Source: a virus. Taken from it: a stretch of 32,070 bases of DNA. Each line of letters opens with the position of its first letter. Within the stretch, counting starts at the first letter, position 1. The translations under genes were made by a program, and so were the position numbers. Below, piece after piece: positions 1 through 7,003 of this stretch. The stretch lies in the IMG/VR virus record IMGVR_UViG_3300020183_000292, positions 1 to 32,070 of that record. The stretch is one strand, 5' to 3'. Below the pieces are notes generated by a model. It saw only the letters and a program-made list of their open reading frames with translations. It was not told where the DNA came from and did no database searches.

Positions 1-1
1 A

Positions 2-760
2 GGTACAACACTTTTTAGTGTTGACACTACAACTATCTCTATACCCGATGGTTCAATCACATCAGCGATGATTGCAAACGGTACTGTGATTGCGGCTGAT
101 ATATTAGATGGCACTATTACAGATGCAAAAATAGCCGCAGTAGCCAACACAAAGATTACTGGTAATATTATTAGCTCCCAAATTACAAGTGTGGCCAATA
201 CACAGGTTACAGGTTTAATTACAGCTGGACAAATTGCTAGTGTGGCGAATACACAGATTACTGGTAATATTACACAAGCACAAATTGCTACAGGTGTAGC
301 AGGAACAGGGCCAGCATTTAGTGCTTATGCTGGAACAACAGCTTCTATATCTCCATCAACATGGACAAAAGTTACTTTAAGTTCAGAAATATATGATACT
401 GCTAATGCTTTTGATTCATCTACAAACTATCGTTTTACTCCACAAGTAGCTGGGTATTACCACATTAGTGCTGGAGCAAGAGTAGAAGGAGTTAATGCAA
501 ATAATAAAATTTTAGGTATATATAAAAATGGATCAGTATTATATACTACAGACACTTATACTCTACCATCAGTTACATATAACCCATCATATATGCCTAT
601 AACAATAGCAGCAACTATATATTTAAATGGATCTACAGATTATATTGAACTTTATGGATATTCAAATGGAACTTCAACTGCAATATCTGGAGGTTTAGGT
701 GGCACCAATACAGCTCCTTGGGGGACATATATGACAGGATTTTTAGCTAGGAGCGCATAA
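2..760 (+). CDS. Tail-fibre-like structural protein with C1q-like C-terminal domain (5' end outside window)
   Basis: The reading frame is open from base 2, so the gene starts before the window; the ATG at 68 is internal. The N-terminal visible part is a low-complexity shaft with repeated units of the type VANTKITGNI / VANTQITGNI (three copies around residues 27-75 counted from the ATG at 68), typical of phage fibre shafts. From about residue 85 to the end the sequence (FSAYAGTT..., Y-RFTPQVAGYYHIS, LGIYKNGS) looks like a C1q/TNF-type beta jelly roll, which in phage fibres forms a trimeric receptor-binding tip. It overlaps the next gene by one base (TAATG). The structural role is firm; the receptor and exact virion position are inference. 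Confidence 0.8.
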   Translation, partial: GTTLFSVDTTTISIPDGSITSAMIANGTVIAADILDGTITDAKIAAVANTKITGNIISSQITSVANTQVTGLITAGQIASVANTQITGNITQAQIATGVAGTGPAFSAYAGTTASISPSTWTKVTLSSEIYDTANAFDSSTNYRFTPQVAGYYHISAGARVEGVNANNKILGIYKNGSVLYTTDTYTLPSVTYNPSYMPITIAATIYLNGSTDYIELYGYSNGTSTAISGGLGGTNTAPWGTYMTGFLARSA

Positions 761-933
761 TGACATTACATGAAAAAATCAAAGCACTTTACCCTGACCT
801 AACAACGCAGGACTTTAACCCAACATCAGGCACAATACTTTTACAAAACGACTCTGATGGTCGTGGTGATTACATCGCAAAATGGGAACACCCAACATTA
901 GCAAGACCCACAGAAGAACAACTAGCAGATTAA
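760..933 (+). CDS. Small XkdW-like protein, possible tail-fibre assembly helper
   Basis: 57 codons, starting at the ATG that overlaps the stop of the preceding fibre gene (TAATG). The product begins MTLHEKIKALYPDLT and continues with a TILLQNDSDGRGDYIAKW segment and a HPTLARPTEEQLA tail. This pattern is common in small proteins encoded directly after phage tail-fibre genes (XkdW-like family, recognised from memory). Its position suggests a fibre assembly chaperone or accessory protein. The function is inferred from context only; family assignment is moderately sure. Confidence 0.7.
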   Translation: MTLHEKIKALYPDLTTQDFNPTSGTILLQNDSDGRGDYIAKWEHPTLARPTEEQLAD

Positions 934-959
934 ATAAAACAAATTACTAGAGAACAATA

Positions 960-1925
960 ATGCCAATTACCAAGGTAGCACCGTCACTCATAGCAGTAGC
1001 CAATAATGTAACATCAAATTCATTTGGTTCTGCCAACACTATTCCGTCATTTACTTTTGACGCTTCAGGTGTTATTACTACGGCATCAAATACAGCCATA
1101 CAAATCAATACGGCTGATATTGCCAGTGGTGCTGTAACTAACGCAAAGATTGATTCGTTGGCTAATACAAAAATTACTGGTAGCATTGAAGCTACACAAG
1201 TTGGCACGACAGTTTCGCAGTTGTTTGGTATGCGTAATAAACTTATTAATGGTAACTTTGACATAGCCCAACGTAACACATCATTCACAAGCACAAGTTC
1301 TGCTAATAATGACGATACTTATGTGTTAGATAGATGGTACATTTTATCAGATGGTAACGATATTATTGATGTCACACAAACTACAACTGTGCCTACCACA
1401 GGACCTAAATACTCTATAGGGTTGGATGTAGAAACAGTTAATAAGAAGTTTGGTATTGCACAAATTATAGAAAATGCTAACTGCTATGACGCTATAGGTG
1501 GCAACGTCACATTATCTTTCCAAGCTAAAGTATCAGCTACTACTAAACTAGACAATGTAAAATGTGCTGTAGTAGCATGGTCAGGCACAGCAGATAGTGT
1601 TACTTCAGATATTATATCAGCATGGAATGTAGAGGGTACTAACCCTACTTTAATTGCTAATGCTACTTACGAAAACACACCTGTTAACTTAAACGTTACT
1701 ACATCTTTTGCAACTTATTCTGTCACAGCAAATGTAGATACTTCATCTACAACTAACATTATTGTGTTTATTTGGTCAGATGTGACCGACACAACATTAG
1801 GTGACTTTCTTCATGTAACGAATGTTCAACTAGAAAAAGGCAGTACCGCTACATCATTTGACTATAGACCGATAGGAACAGAGTTGGCGTTGTGTCAGAG
1901 GTATTTTGAACTTCCCAGCTATTAG
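960..1925 (+). CDS. Tail-fibre protein, N-terminal part of a frameshifted gene
   Basis: The product starts MPITKVAPSLIAV, has a shaft with a GSANTIPSFTF...TTASNTAI module and an LANTKITGSI unit, then at residue 97 a globular domain beginning MRNKLINGNFDIAQRN. That domain is a common phage fibre tip module with a carbohydrate-binding-like beta fold in its middle (VTLSFQAKVSA..., FLHVTNVQLEKGS). It ends LALCQRYFELPSY and then a stop. In relatives the CQRYFE motif is followed by a further C-terminal stretch; here that stretch is found in the -1 frame just downstream (1910-2224). No classic X XXY YYZ slippery heptamer lies in the 16-base overlap of the two frames, so an indel is more likely than programmed frameshifting. 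Confidence 0.75.
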   Translation: MPITKVAPSLIAVANNVTSNSFGSANTIPSFTFDASGVITTASNTAIQINTADIASGAVTNAKIDSLANTKITGSIEATQVGTTVSQLFGMRNKLINGNFDIAQRNTSFTSTSSANNDDTYVLDRWYILSDGNDIIDVTQTTTVPTTGPKYSIGLDVETVNKKFGIAQIIENANCYDAIGGNVTLSFQAKVSATTKLDNVKCAVVAWSGTADSVTSDIISAWNVEGTNPTLIANATYENTPVNLNVTTSFATYSVTANVDTSSTTNIIVFIWSDVTDTTLGDFLHVTNVQLEKGSTATSFDYRPIGTELALCQRYFELPSY

Positions 1926-1930
1926 ATCAT

Positions 1931-2224
1931 TTGAGTTTGTCCGCAGCCAGATCAACTACAGACATTGAAACAAGTATTATGTTTCCCGTTTGGATGCGAG
2001 CTGCCCCAACAATTCATTCGTCTGCAAGTCAAGTATATAACATGTATGATGCTTTTGGAAATTCATTTACGCAGAGTTCGTTTAATGCAGGATTTGCCGT
2101 AAACGGGGCAACATCAAAAGGTGCATTTATTTCCTTTGGAAACTTTACGAGTTTAACGCAAGGGCGAACGTATGTTACAAACGCGGCAAACACAGGAAAA
2201 TTGGGTTTAACAGCGGAGCTTTGA
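1931..2224 (+). pseudogene. C-terminal part of the same tail fibre, out of frame
   Basis: This frame is open from 1910 and has only a TTG (1931) as possible start, with no convincing ribosome binding site. The translation (AARSTTDIETSIMFPVWM, then RAAPTI) reads as the normal continuation after the LCQRYFE motif of the upstream fibre: phage fibres commonly have a strand ending in FPV.MRA.PTI here. If the eight bases 1923-1930 are left out, the reading becomes PSY-LSLSAA without a break and gives a 418-residue fibre. It is best read as the detached tip of the gene starting at 960 and not as an independent gene. A sequencing or assembly error remains possible. Confidence 0.65.
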
Positions 2225-2225
2225 A

Positions 2226-2387
2226 ATGTATAAACACTACAACAATGCGGATGGGTCAGTAAATATGCACGCAATCATTCGCACATCTGATTCTGCTTGC
2301 ATCCCATTTGACCCAGCTAATCAAGATTTTGTAGAATACCTAAAATGGCTTGACGAAGGCAACACGCCAGAACCAGCGGATGAATAA
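2226..2387 (+). CDS. Small tail-region protein, possible fibre accessory or chaperone
   Basis: 53 codons, ATG one base after the TGA of the broken fibre. The product begins [19 protein letters not shown], has an [18 protein letters not shown] segment and ends [17 protein letters not shown]. The ending [14 protein letters not shown] is frequent in small proteins encoded after phage tail-fibre genes. It has no transmembrane segment or signal peptide. Role inferred from position; no enzymatic motif is visible. Confidence 0.6.
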   Translation: MYKHYNNADGSVNMHAIIRTSDSACIPFDPANQDFVEYLKWLDEGNTPEPADE

Positions 2388-2390
2388 ATT

Positions 2391-2441
2391 ATGCCTGTAA
2401 CAAAAAGAGCAAGATATTCAATCATCACTTGGTTTATATAG
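2391..2441 (+). other. 16-codon ORF, possible remnant of a fibre gene start
   Basis: A short ATG-to-TAG frame encoding MPVTKRARYSIITWFI lies between the small accessory gene and a terminator. The MPVTK start resembles the MPITK start of the fibre gene at 960, so it may be the scar of a lost fibre module. It is too short to claim as a functional gene, and it has no clear ribosome binding site. Confidence 0.25.
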
Positions 2442-2457
2442 ATGAGCAAATCAAAAC

Positions 2458-2487
2458 AAACCCATCTCAAAGGTGGGTTTTTTATTG
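2458..2487 (+). terminator. Rho-independent terminator after the first fibre block
   Basis: Stem AAACCCA / TGGGTTT with a 9-base loop, followed by a run of T (2478-2483). It separates the fibre/accessory cluster from the next transcription unit, which has its own promoter-like motif about 25 bases downstream. Confidence 0.75.
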
Positions 2488-2507
2488 TCTATTAACTTTA
2501 GTTTTGA

Positions 2508-2515
2508 CTAAATAC
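2508..2515 (+). promoter_or_regulatory. Possible variant late promoter (CTAAATAC)
   Basis: The ten-base string ACTAAATACA occurs here, 22 bases before the start of the gene at 2537, and again upstream of the tail sheath gene (12509). It resembles the T4 late -10 element TATAAATA and follows a terminator. The assignment is by analogy and repetition only. Confidence 0.4.
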
Positions 2516-2536
2516 AGTATTAAAAGGAGATAATAA

Positions 2537-2872
2537 TTGGCTGCATTTACTGAAATAACCATTGAAAAAGGTGCTACATTTTTAACCACAGTTAATGTAG
2601 AAGATTCGAATGGTGATGCAATTAATCTTGCTGGCTACACAGCTAATTCTCAAATAAGAAAATCTTATTATTCCACCACGGCGAATAATTTTACTGCCAC
2701 AATAACAGGTGTTGCAAATGGTGAAATTACTTTATCAATGACAGCTGCTAATACATCCAATTTAACAGATGGTCGTGCATTATATGATTTACTGATTACT
2801 TCACCAGCAGGAGAAAAAACTCGTGTGGTTGAAGGCATTGTCACAATATTACCTAATATAACCCAAATTTAG
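2537..2872 (+). CDS. Conserved T4-like virion structural protein (beta-rich, about 110 aa)
   Basis: A TTG start is preferred because AAAGGAGAT lies at normal spacing and the product then begins (M)AAFTEITIEKGATF, a start seen in structural proteins of T4-like aquatic phages. The 111-residue chain is mostly beta: EKGATFLTTVNVEDSNGDAI, LAGYTANSQIRKSYYS, GEITLSMTAANTSNL, ALYDLLITSPAGEKTRVVEG. This looks like an Ig-like or BppU-type N-terminal adaptor used in baseplate and fibre proteins. It is the first gene after a terminator and a candidate late promoter. Exact virion location unknown. Confidence 0.7.
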   Translation: MAAFTEITIEKGATFLTTVNVEDSNGDAINLAGYTANSQIRKSYYSTTANNFTATITGVANGEITLSMTAANTSNLTDGRALYDLLITSPAGEKTRVVEGIVTILPNITQI

Positions 2873-2881
2873 AGAAGTTCT

Positions 2882-3106
2882 ATGGCAATAAAATTAGGTA
2901 AAGTAACAATAGGTCAAAAAAATAGAACTTCAATTGTATCTTCTAATTTTAAACCAAAACCAAACGTAGCTTTAGCAGAATTATCAGATATTAACCTTGT
3001 AAATGTTGATGATAAAGATGTTTTACAATATAACTCTGCTACAGGTAAGTTTGAAGCAAATACCGTAACAGCTACTGTAATTGCGGTAAACGGTGGTTCC
3101 TTTTAG
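2882..3106 (+). CDS. Small structural protein ending in NGGSF
   Basis: 74 codons, with start MAIKLGKVTIGQKNRTSIV and a short LSDINLVNVDDKDVLQYNS unit. That LSD...LVNVDDKDVLQYNSATGKF pattern is common in phage fibre N-termini, where it is thought to form a small adaptor. The chain ends VIAVNGGSF, sharing its C-terminal tetrapeptide with the two genes downstream (GGSF, GGTF). Probably a virion component of the fibre/baseplate periphery; function inferred from neighbours. Confidence 0.6.
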   Translation: MAIKLGKVTIGQKNRTSIVSSNFKPKPNVALAELSDINLVNVDDKDVLQYNSATGKFEANTVTATVIAVNGGSF

Positions 3107-3107
3107 A

Positions 3108-3115
3108 GATAAATA
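3108..3115 (+). promoter_or_regulatory. Candidate late promoter GATAAATA
   Basis: A seven-of-eight match to the T4 late element TATAAATA, lying in the 87-base gap before the fibre gene at 3194. The rest of the gap is AT-rich with no open frame; AAAGGAAAAAATAA just before 3194 serves as ribosome binding site. Confidence 0.45.
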
Positions 3116-3193
3116 ATAGATTAATTAAATAAACAACATTGTTTTTATATTATTATTTAATTTGAATATATGATGTACCAAAGGAAAAAATAA

Positions 3194-4570
3194 ATGGCTA
3201 ACACCGTAATTCAACTTAAATATTCAGATTCTACAGCTACACCTCCATCGTTAAATACCGCTGAACCGGCGTATTCTAATAATTCCAATAAGTTATTCAT
3301 TGGTCAATCAGATGGTTCAGTTGTTGCAATTGGTGGTAAATATTTTACAGCTATTGTAGATGCGGCCACTTCAGCAAATACAGCATCAACAATTGTTAAA
3401 AGAGATAGCAATAATAATTTTACAGCTGGTACTATTACTGCAAATCTTTCTGGTAATGCAACTACAGCTACCACACTAAAAACAGCTCGTGACATTGGTC
3501 TTGCTGGTGATGCAACTGGTAATGTTTCTTTTGATGGTTCACAGAGTGTTACTCTTACAGTTGATCTTACTGATACGGGCGTTTCTGCTGGCACATATGG
3601 TGGTGCTTCGCAGATTCCAGTTTTTGTTGTTGACGCAGAGGGTCGTTTAACTTCAGCCTCTAACACAGCCATTTCTGTTCCGTCAACTTTATCAGTCGCT
3701 GGCGATACAGGTTCAGGAACATTATCACTTAATTCAGATACATTAACGATTGCGGGCCGTGACGGTCTTGCATCTATTTTCGTTGATGCTAACAATACTG
3801 TTTTAGTTGATGTTGACAATACAGTTGTGCGAACAACTGGCGGCACAATCTCTGGCGATTTAGCTGTTACGGGTAACCTAGTTGTTTCTGGTAATACAAT
3901 CACACAAGATGTTGAAATTCTCAAAGTTGAAGACTCTCTCATACAATTAGCTGCAAACAATGCGGCTGATGCGGTTGATATTGGTTTCTTTGGTCAATAC
4001 AATGAAGGTGGAATAAAATATACTGGTTTGATCCGTGATGCTTCTGATTCTGGTAAATTCAAACTTGTAACTGCCGGTACAGTTAAACCTGTAGATGCTA
4101 ATACATTTGATCCTGCTACCTATTCAACTGGTGTATTGGTTGCAAATATTGAATCACAAAGTGTAACTGTTGGTGGTATCAATATTTCTACTCGCCTTAA
4201 TAGTGCTTTTGAACATGCAAACGGTGCTTTTGATAAAGCTAATACTGATTTTACAAATATATCTGTTACTGCTGGTGATTACGGTTCAGCTGCAATTATT
4301 CCTGTATTCAACCTTGTTGCTAATGGTCGTATTGCTTCAATCACGAATACATCAATTGCGATTGGCGCTTCAGCGATTACATCTGGCACATTAGGCGTAG
4401 CTCGTGGTGGTACAGGATTCTCATCTTATACTGCAAACGGTGTTATTATTGGTGGCACTACATCAACATCAGCATTAACTTCTGTTGCTTCTTCTACTGA
4501 AGGGCATGTATTACAGGTTAATGCCTCTGGTATTCCAACATTTGCACACCTTAACGGTGGATCATTCTAA
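3194..4570 (+). CDS. Tail-fibre-like structural protein (458 aa)
   Basis: Start MANTVIQLKYSDSTATPPSL is typical of long fibre-related structural proteins in T4-like aquatic phages. Residues about 85-160 contain an SGNATTATTLKTARDIGL segment followed by DATGNVSFDGSQSVTL, a repeated-shaft motif seen in many fibres. Two copies of a module YG...IPVF....GR(L/I)xSxxNTxI lie near residues 134-165 and 360-390. The string ANGAFDKANTDFTNIS near residue 345 is shared almost base for base with the gene at 5081. The C-terminus ends LNGGSF. No enzymatic motif is visible. Preceded by a candidate late promoter. Confidence 0.75.
   Translation: MANTVIQLKYSDSTATPPSLNTAEPAYSNNSNKLFIGQSDGSVVAIGGKYFTAIVDAATSANTASTIVKRDSNNNFTAGTITANLSGNATTATTLKTARDIGLAGDATGNVSFDGSQSVTLTVDLTDTGVSAGTYGGASQIPVFVVDAEGRLTSASNTAISVPSTLSVAGDTGSGTLSLNSDTLTIAGRDGLASIFVDANNTVLVDVDNTVVRTTGGTISGDLAVTGNLVVSGNTITQDVEILKVEDSLIQLAANNAADAVDIGFFGQYNEGGIKYTGLIRDASDSGKFKLVTAGTVKPVDANTFDPATYSTGVLVANIESQSVTVGGINISTRLNSAFEHANGAFDKANTDFTNISVTAGDYGSAAIIPVFNLVANGRIASITNTSIAIGASAITSGTLGVARGGTGFSSYTANGVIIGGTTSTSALTSVASSTEGHVLQVNASGIPTFAHLNGGSF
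4214..4263 (+). repeat. 50-bp dispersed repeat, copy 1 (other copy 6572-6621)
   Basis: Fifty bases inside the fibre gene at 3194 match 6572-6621 inside the fibre gene at 5081 with a single third-position difference (GGT/GGC). Both encode HANGAFDKANTDFTNIS in frame. It is the clearest sign of recent exchange between the two fibre genes. Confidence 0.8.
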
Positions 4571-4591
4571 TTATAATGAAAGGATTTTATC

Positions 4592-5077
4592 ATGGATGGA
4601 AAGTTTTTAGACGTTTATAACGAAGTAATATTGGAGAATTTTTACGCTGTATTAAAACAAAATTTTATGTTTCAAACGCAACTCAAGTTTGCTGAAGAAA
4701 ATAATAAAAAAATAGCCGACCTAGAAAAACAAATTGCTGTTTTAACTTCAGAAAATAAAGATACCGTTACGCAGAAAAATCAAATTATTGAAAATTCAGT
4801 AAATATTGATAATGAAAGACATAGATTACAAGTAGCTGTAAATAATCAAATGAAAGAACTTGAATCTCTTAAAAAAATAATTGAAAATTTAAACGAAAAA
4901 GAAAAAGATCAACAAAAATATATTGTTCAATTAGAAAATATGTTTCCAAATTCAAAGAAAAAAAAACTAGGTATTGGAACACATAAAGACTCAAAATTAA
5001 TTAAAGAAAAAACAACAACACTAAACGAAGACAATGATAATACACTAAAATTTGCTTCAAGTGGCGGAACATTCTAG
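4592..5077 (+). CDS. Coiled-coil structural protein ending in SGGTF
   Basis: 161 codons with GAAAGGATTTT before the ATG. A short helical head (MDGKFLDVYNEVILENFYAVL) is followed by a long heptad-like coiled coil over residues 30-115, rich in Glu, Lys, Gln and Asn, and a basic KKKKLG patch near residue 125. The last four residues, GGTF, match the ending of the two upstream structural genes. The gene lies between two long fibres with 3 bases to the next start, so it likely builds a trimeric rod or joins fibre subunits. No family recognised. Confidence 0.6.
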   Translation: MDGKFLDVYNEVILENFYAVLKQNFMFQTQLKFAEENNKKIADLEKQIAVLTSENKDTVTQKNQIIENSVNIDNERHRLQVAVNNQMKELESLKKIIENLNEKEKDQQKYIVQLENMFPNSKKKKLGIGTHKDSKLIKEKTTTLNEDNDNTLKFASSGGTF

Positions 5078-5080
5078 TAA

Positions 5081-7000
5081 ATGGCAAATACAGTAATATC
5101 ACTCCGAAGTTCAGGTGTAACGGCAAACACTCCGTCACTTGGTGTTCTTGCAAACGGTGAGTTATCTCTTAACTTCGCTGATGGTATTCTTTATTATAAA
5201 ACTTCATCTAATTCTTTAGGTTCAATCTACACTACTCCGCCAGCTGGACTAAATCAAGAAATACAGTTTAATGATTCTGGTTCTTTTGGTGGTAATTCAT
5301 CTCTTACATTTAATAAAACTACAGGATTATTGTCCACCAATAATCTTACAGCTAATTCAGTAGCCACTACATCTTATGTTCAATTTGGTGATGGTACAAA
5401 ACAATATACTGCTAATTCTGGTGTTGCAAGTGCATTTGCTCAAGCTAATGCGGCTTTTGCACAAGCAAATTCAAATTACATTAGTGCTGTAACAAGATTA
5501 GATGTAACACATTCCGGTTCTTCAGCCTATTTAATTGACCAATATTCTGGTAATAATCCTGCCATATATGTTATCGCAGGAGAAACAATAGCATTTTATT
5601 TGAATGTAACTGGTCATCCTTTTATGATTCGTGTTTCAAGTGGAGGTGCAAATTACAGCACTGGATTGATACATGTTGCAACCGATGGAACAGTATCAAC
5701 AGATTCAAGCGCTCAAGGTAAAGTAACCGGAACGTTATACTGGAAAGTTCCAGCTGTATTAGCAGGTAATACTTATGTTTATCAATGTTCTCATCATTCA
5801 GGAATGGTTGGAAACATTAACATTGGTCAACCAAATTCAACGATACTTACTCATGCAAATGAGGCTTTTAACAAAGCTAATTCTGCTAATGTATTAGCAC
5901 AAGGGTCTTTTGATAAGGCTAACTCTGCCAATGTATTAGCACAAGCATCTTTCGATAAAGCTAATTCTGCTAATGTATTAGCACAGGGGTCTTTTGATAA
6001 GGCTAACTCTGCCAATGTATTAGCACAATCTGCTTTTGATAAAGCCAATCAGACTGCACAATTAGCATTTACTACCGTTTCTGCTAATGGAACAAATTTA
6101 GTTGCTGATGCAAATAACGATACACTTACAATTACTTCAACTGTAGCTAATGGTATTTTTGTTACTGGTATTGCCGGCACAGATACGCTAGATATTGGTT
6201 TAATAGATTCAGGTGTAACTGCAAGTGGTTATGGTAGTAATATTCTCGTTCCTACTTTTGTAGTTGATACTAAAGGTCGTTTAACATCAGTATCAAATAC
6301 AACCATTCGTTCAGCAACAACAACACAAACAGGTATTGTTCAATTAGAGGATTCAGTCACATCTACCTCTACAAGTAATGCTGCCACTCCAGCCTCAGTT
6401 AAAACTGCTTATGATTTAGCTAATACCGCCAATGTAACTATTAACTCTGCTTTTAGTAAAGCTAACTCTGCTAATTCTTTAGCACAACAAGCTTTTGATT
6501 TTGCGAACACTATTTCTGGTGGTGCTGCTACTGATAATGTAGCAAGAACAACATCCACAGCTGCATTTAATCATGCAAACGGCGCTTTTGATAAAGCTAA
6601 TACTGATTTTACAAATATATCAACAACAGCTGGTGTTTATGGTAACGCTTCACACGTTCCAGTAATAACGCTTTCTGCCAATGGTCGTATATCAAATGTC
6701 ATAAATACTCAAGTTGATATTTCTACCACACAAGTTACATCGGGTATTTTTGCGTTTGGACGAGGTGGCACAAATGCTACTTCATATACAACAGGTGCTT
6801 TATTAGTATCTAACGGCAGTTCCATTATTTCTTTAGCAAATACTGGTACGGCTGGCACATATGGAAACTCTACTTTTGTTCCAGTTATTACAACAGACGC
6901 TTATGGTCGAATTTCTAGTGTTACAAATACCGCAATAGATGTTACTGGTAGCGGAGCATCTATTGGTGATGTATTAGCTCTTTCAATTGCATTAGGATAA
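5081..7000 (+). CDS. Long tail-fibre protein with embedded cupredoxin-like domain
   Basis: 639 residues starting MANTVISLRSSGVTANTPSL. After an N-terminal adaptor, residues about 136-250 form a cupredoxin-like beta domain with GHPFMIR (His179) and YQCSHHSGMVGNI (Cys236, His239, Met242). The spacing C-x2-H-x2-M equals the copper loop of amicyanin-type cupredoxins. Residues 261-330 are five 14-residue helical repeats (FDKANSANVLAQ). Three YG...P(V/T)...GR(L/I)...NTxI modules follow. Domain naming is by motif; copper binding is inference. The gene abuts the coiled-coil gene and gp13, so a fibre or neck/baseplate-attached appendage is likely. Confidence 0.8.
   Translation: MANTVISLRSSGVTANTPSLGVLANGELSLNFADGILYYKTSSNSLGSIYTTPPAGLNQEIQFNDSGSFGGNSSLTFNKTTGLLSTNNLTANSVATTSYVQFGDGTKQYTANSGVASAFAQANAAFAQANSNYISAVTRLDVTHSGSSAYLIDQYSGNNPAIYVIAGETIAFYLNVTGHPFMIRVSSGGANYSTGLIHVATDGTVSTDSSAQGKVTGTLYWKVPAVLAGNTYVYQCSHHSGMVGNINIGQPNSTILTHANEAFNKANSANVLAQGSFDKANSANVLAQASFDKANSANVLAQGSFDKANSANVLAQSAFDKANQTAQLAFTTVSANGTNLVADANNDTLTITSTVANGIFVTGIAGTDTLDIGLIDSGVTASGYGSNILVPTFVVDTKGRLTSVSNTTIRSATTTQTGIVQLEDSVTSTSTSNAATPASVKTAYDLANTANVTINSAFSKANSANSLAQQAFDFANTISGGAATDNVARTTSTAAFNHANGAFDKANTDFTNISTTAGVYGNASHVPVITLSANGRISNVINTQVDISTTQVTSGIFAFGRGGTNATSYTTGALLVSNGSSIISLANTGTAGTYGNSTFVPVITTDAYGRISSVTNTAIDVTGSGASIGDVLALSIALG
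5861..6070 (+). repeat. Five tandem 42-bp repeats in the fibre gene
   Basis: Five in-frame units of 42 bases (14 residues, core FDKANSANVLAQ) start at 5861, 5903, 5945, 5987 and 6029. Units 2 and 4 are identical at the base level, while 1 and 3 are close to each other, so the array looks like an 84-bp double unit duplicated once. The last unit is diverged. Confidence 0.85.
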
Positions 7001-7003
7001 AAT

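Noticed and set aside
947-1294. Open frame on the - strand opposite the fibre gene
   Set aside because: It is the complement of a repetitive Thr/Ala/Asn-rich fibre; no ribosome binding site and no minus-strand gene elsewhere.
1905-1925. Programmed -1 frameshift in the fibre gene
   Set aside because: No X XXY YYZ slippery heptamer in the overlap of the two frames and no clear downstream structure.
3120-3180. Possible hairpin terminator in the gap before the fibre at 3194
   Set aside because: Only weak AT pairing without a clear GC stem or T tail at the right place.
3304-3960. 218-codon - strand frame
   Set aside because: Shadow of the fibre coding strand; composition follows from the repeated codons of the + gene.
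5851-6048. - strand frame with repeated LSKDPCANTLAEL
   Set aside because: It mirrors the 42-bp tandem repeat of the + strand fibre and has no start signals.
5861-6070. Tandem repeat as a CRISPR-like array
   Set aside because: The units are contiguous without spacers and lie in frame in a fibre gene.
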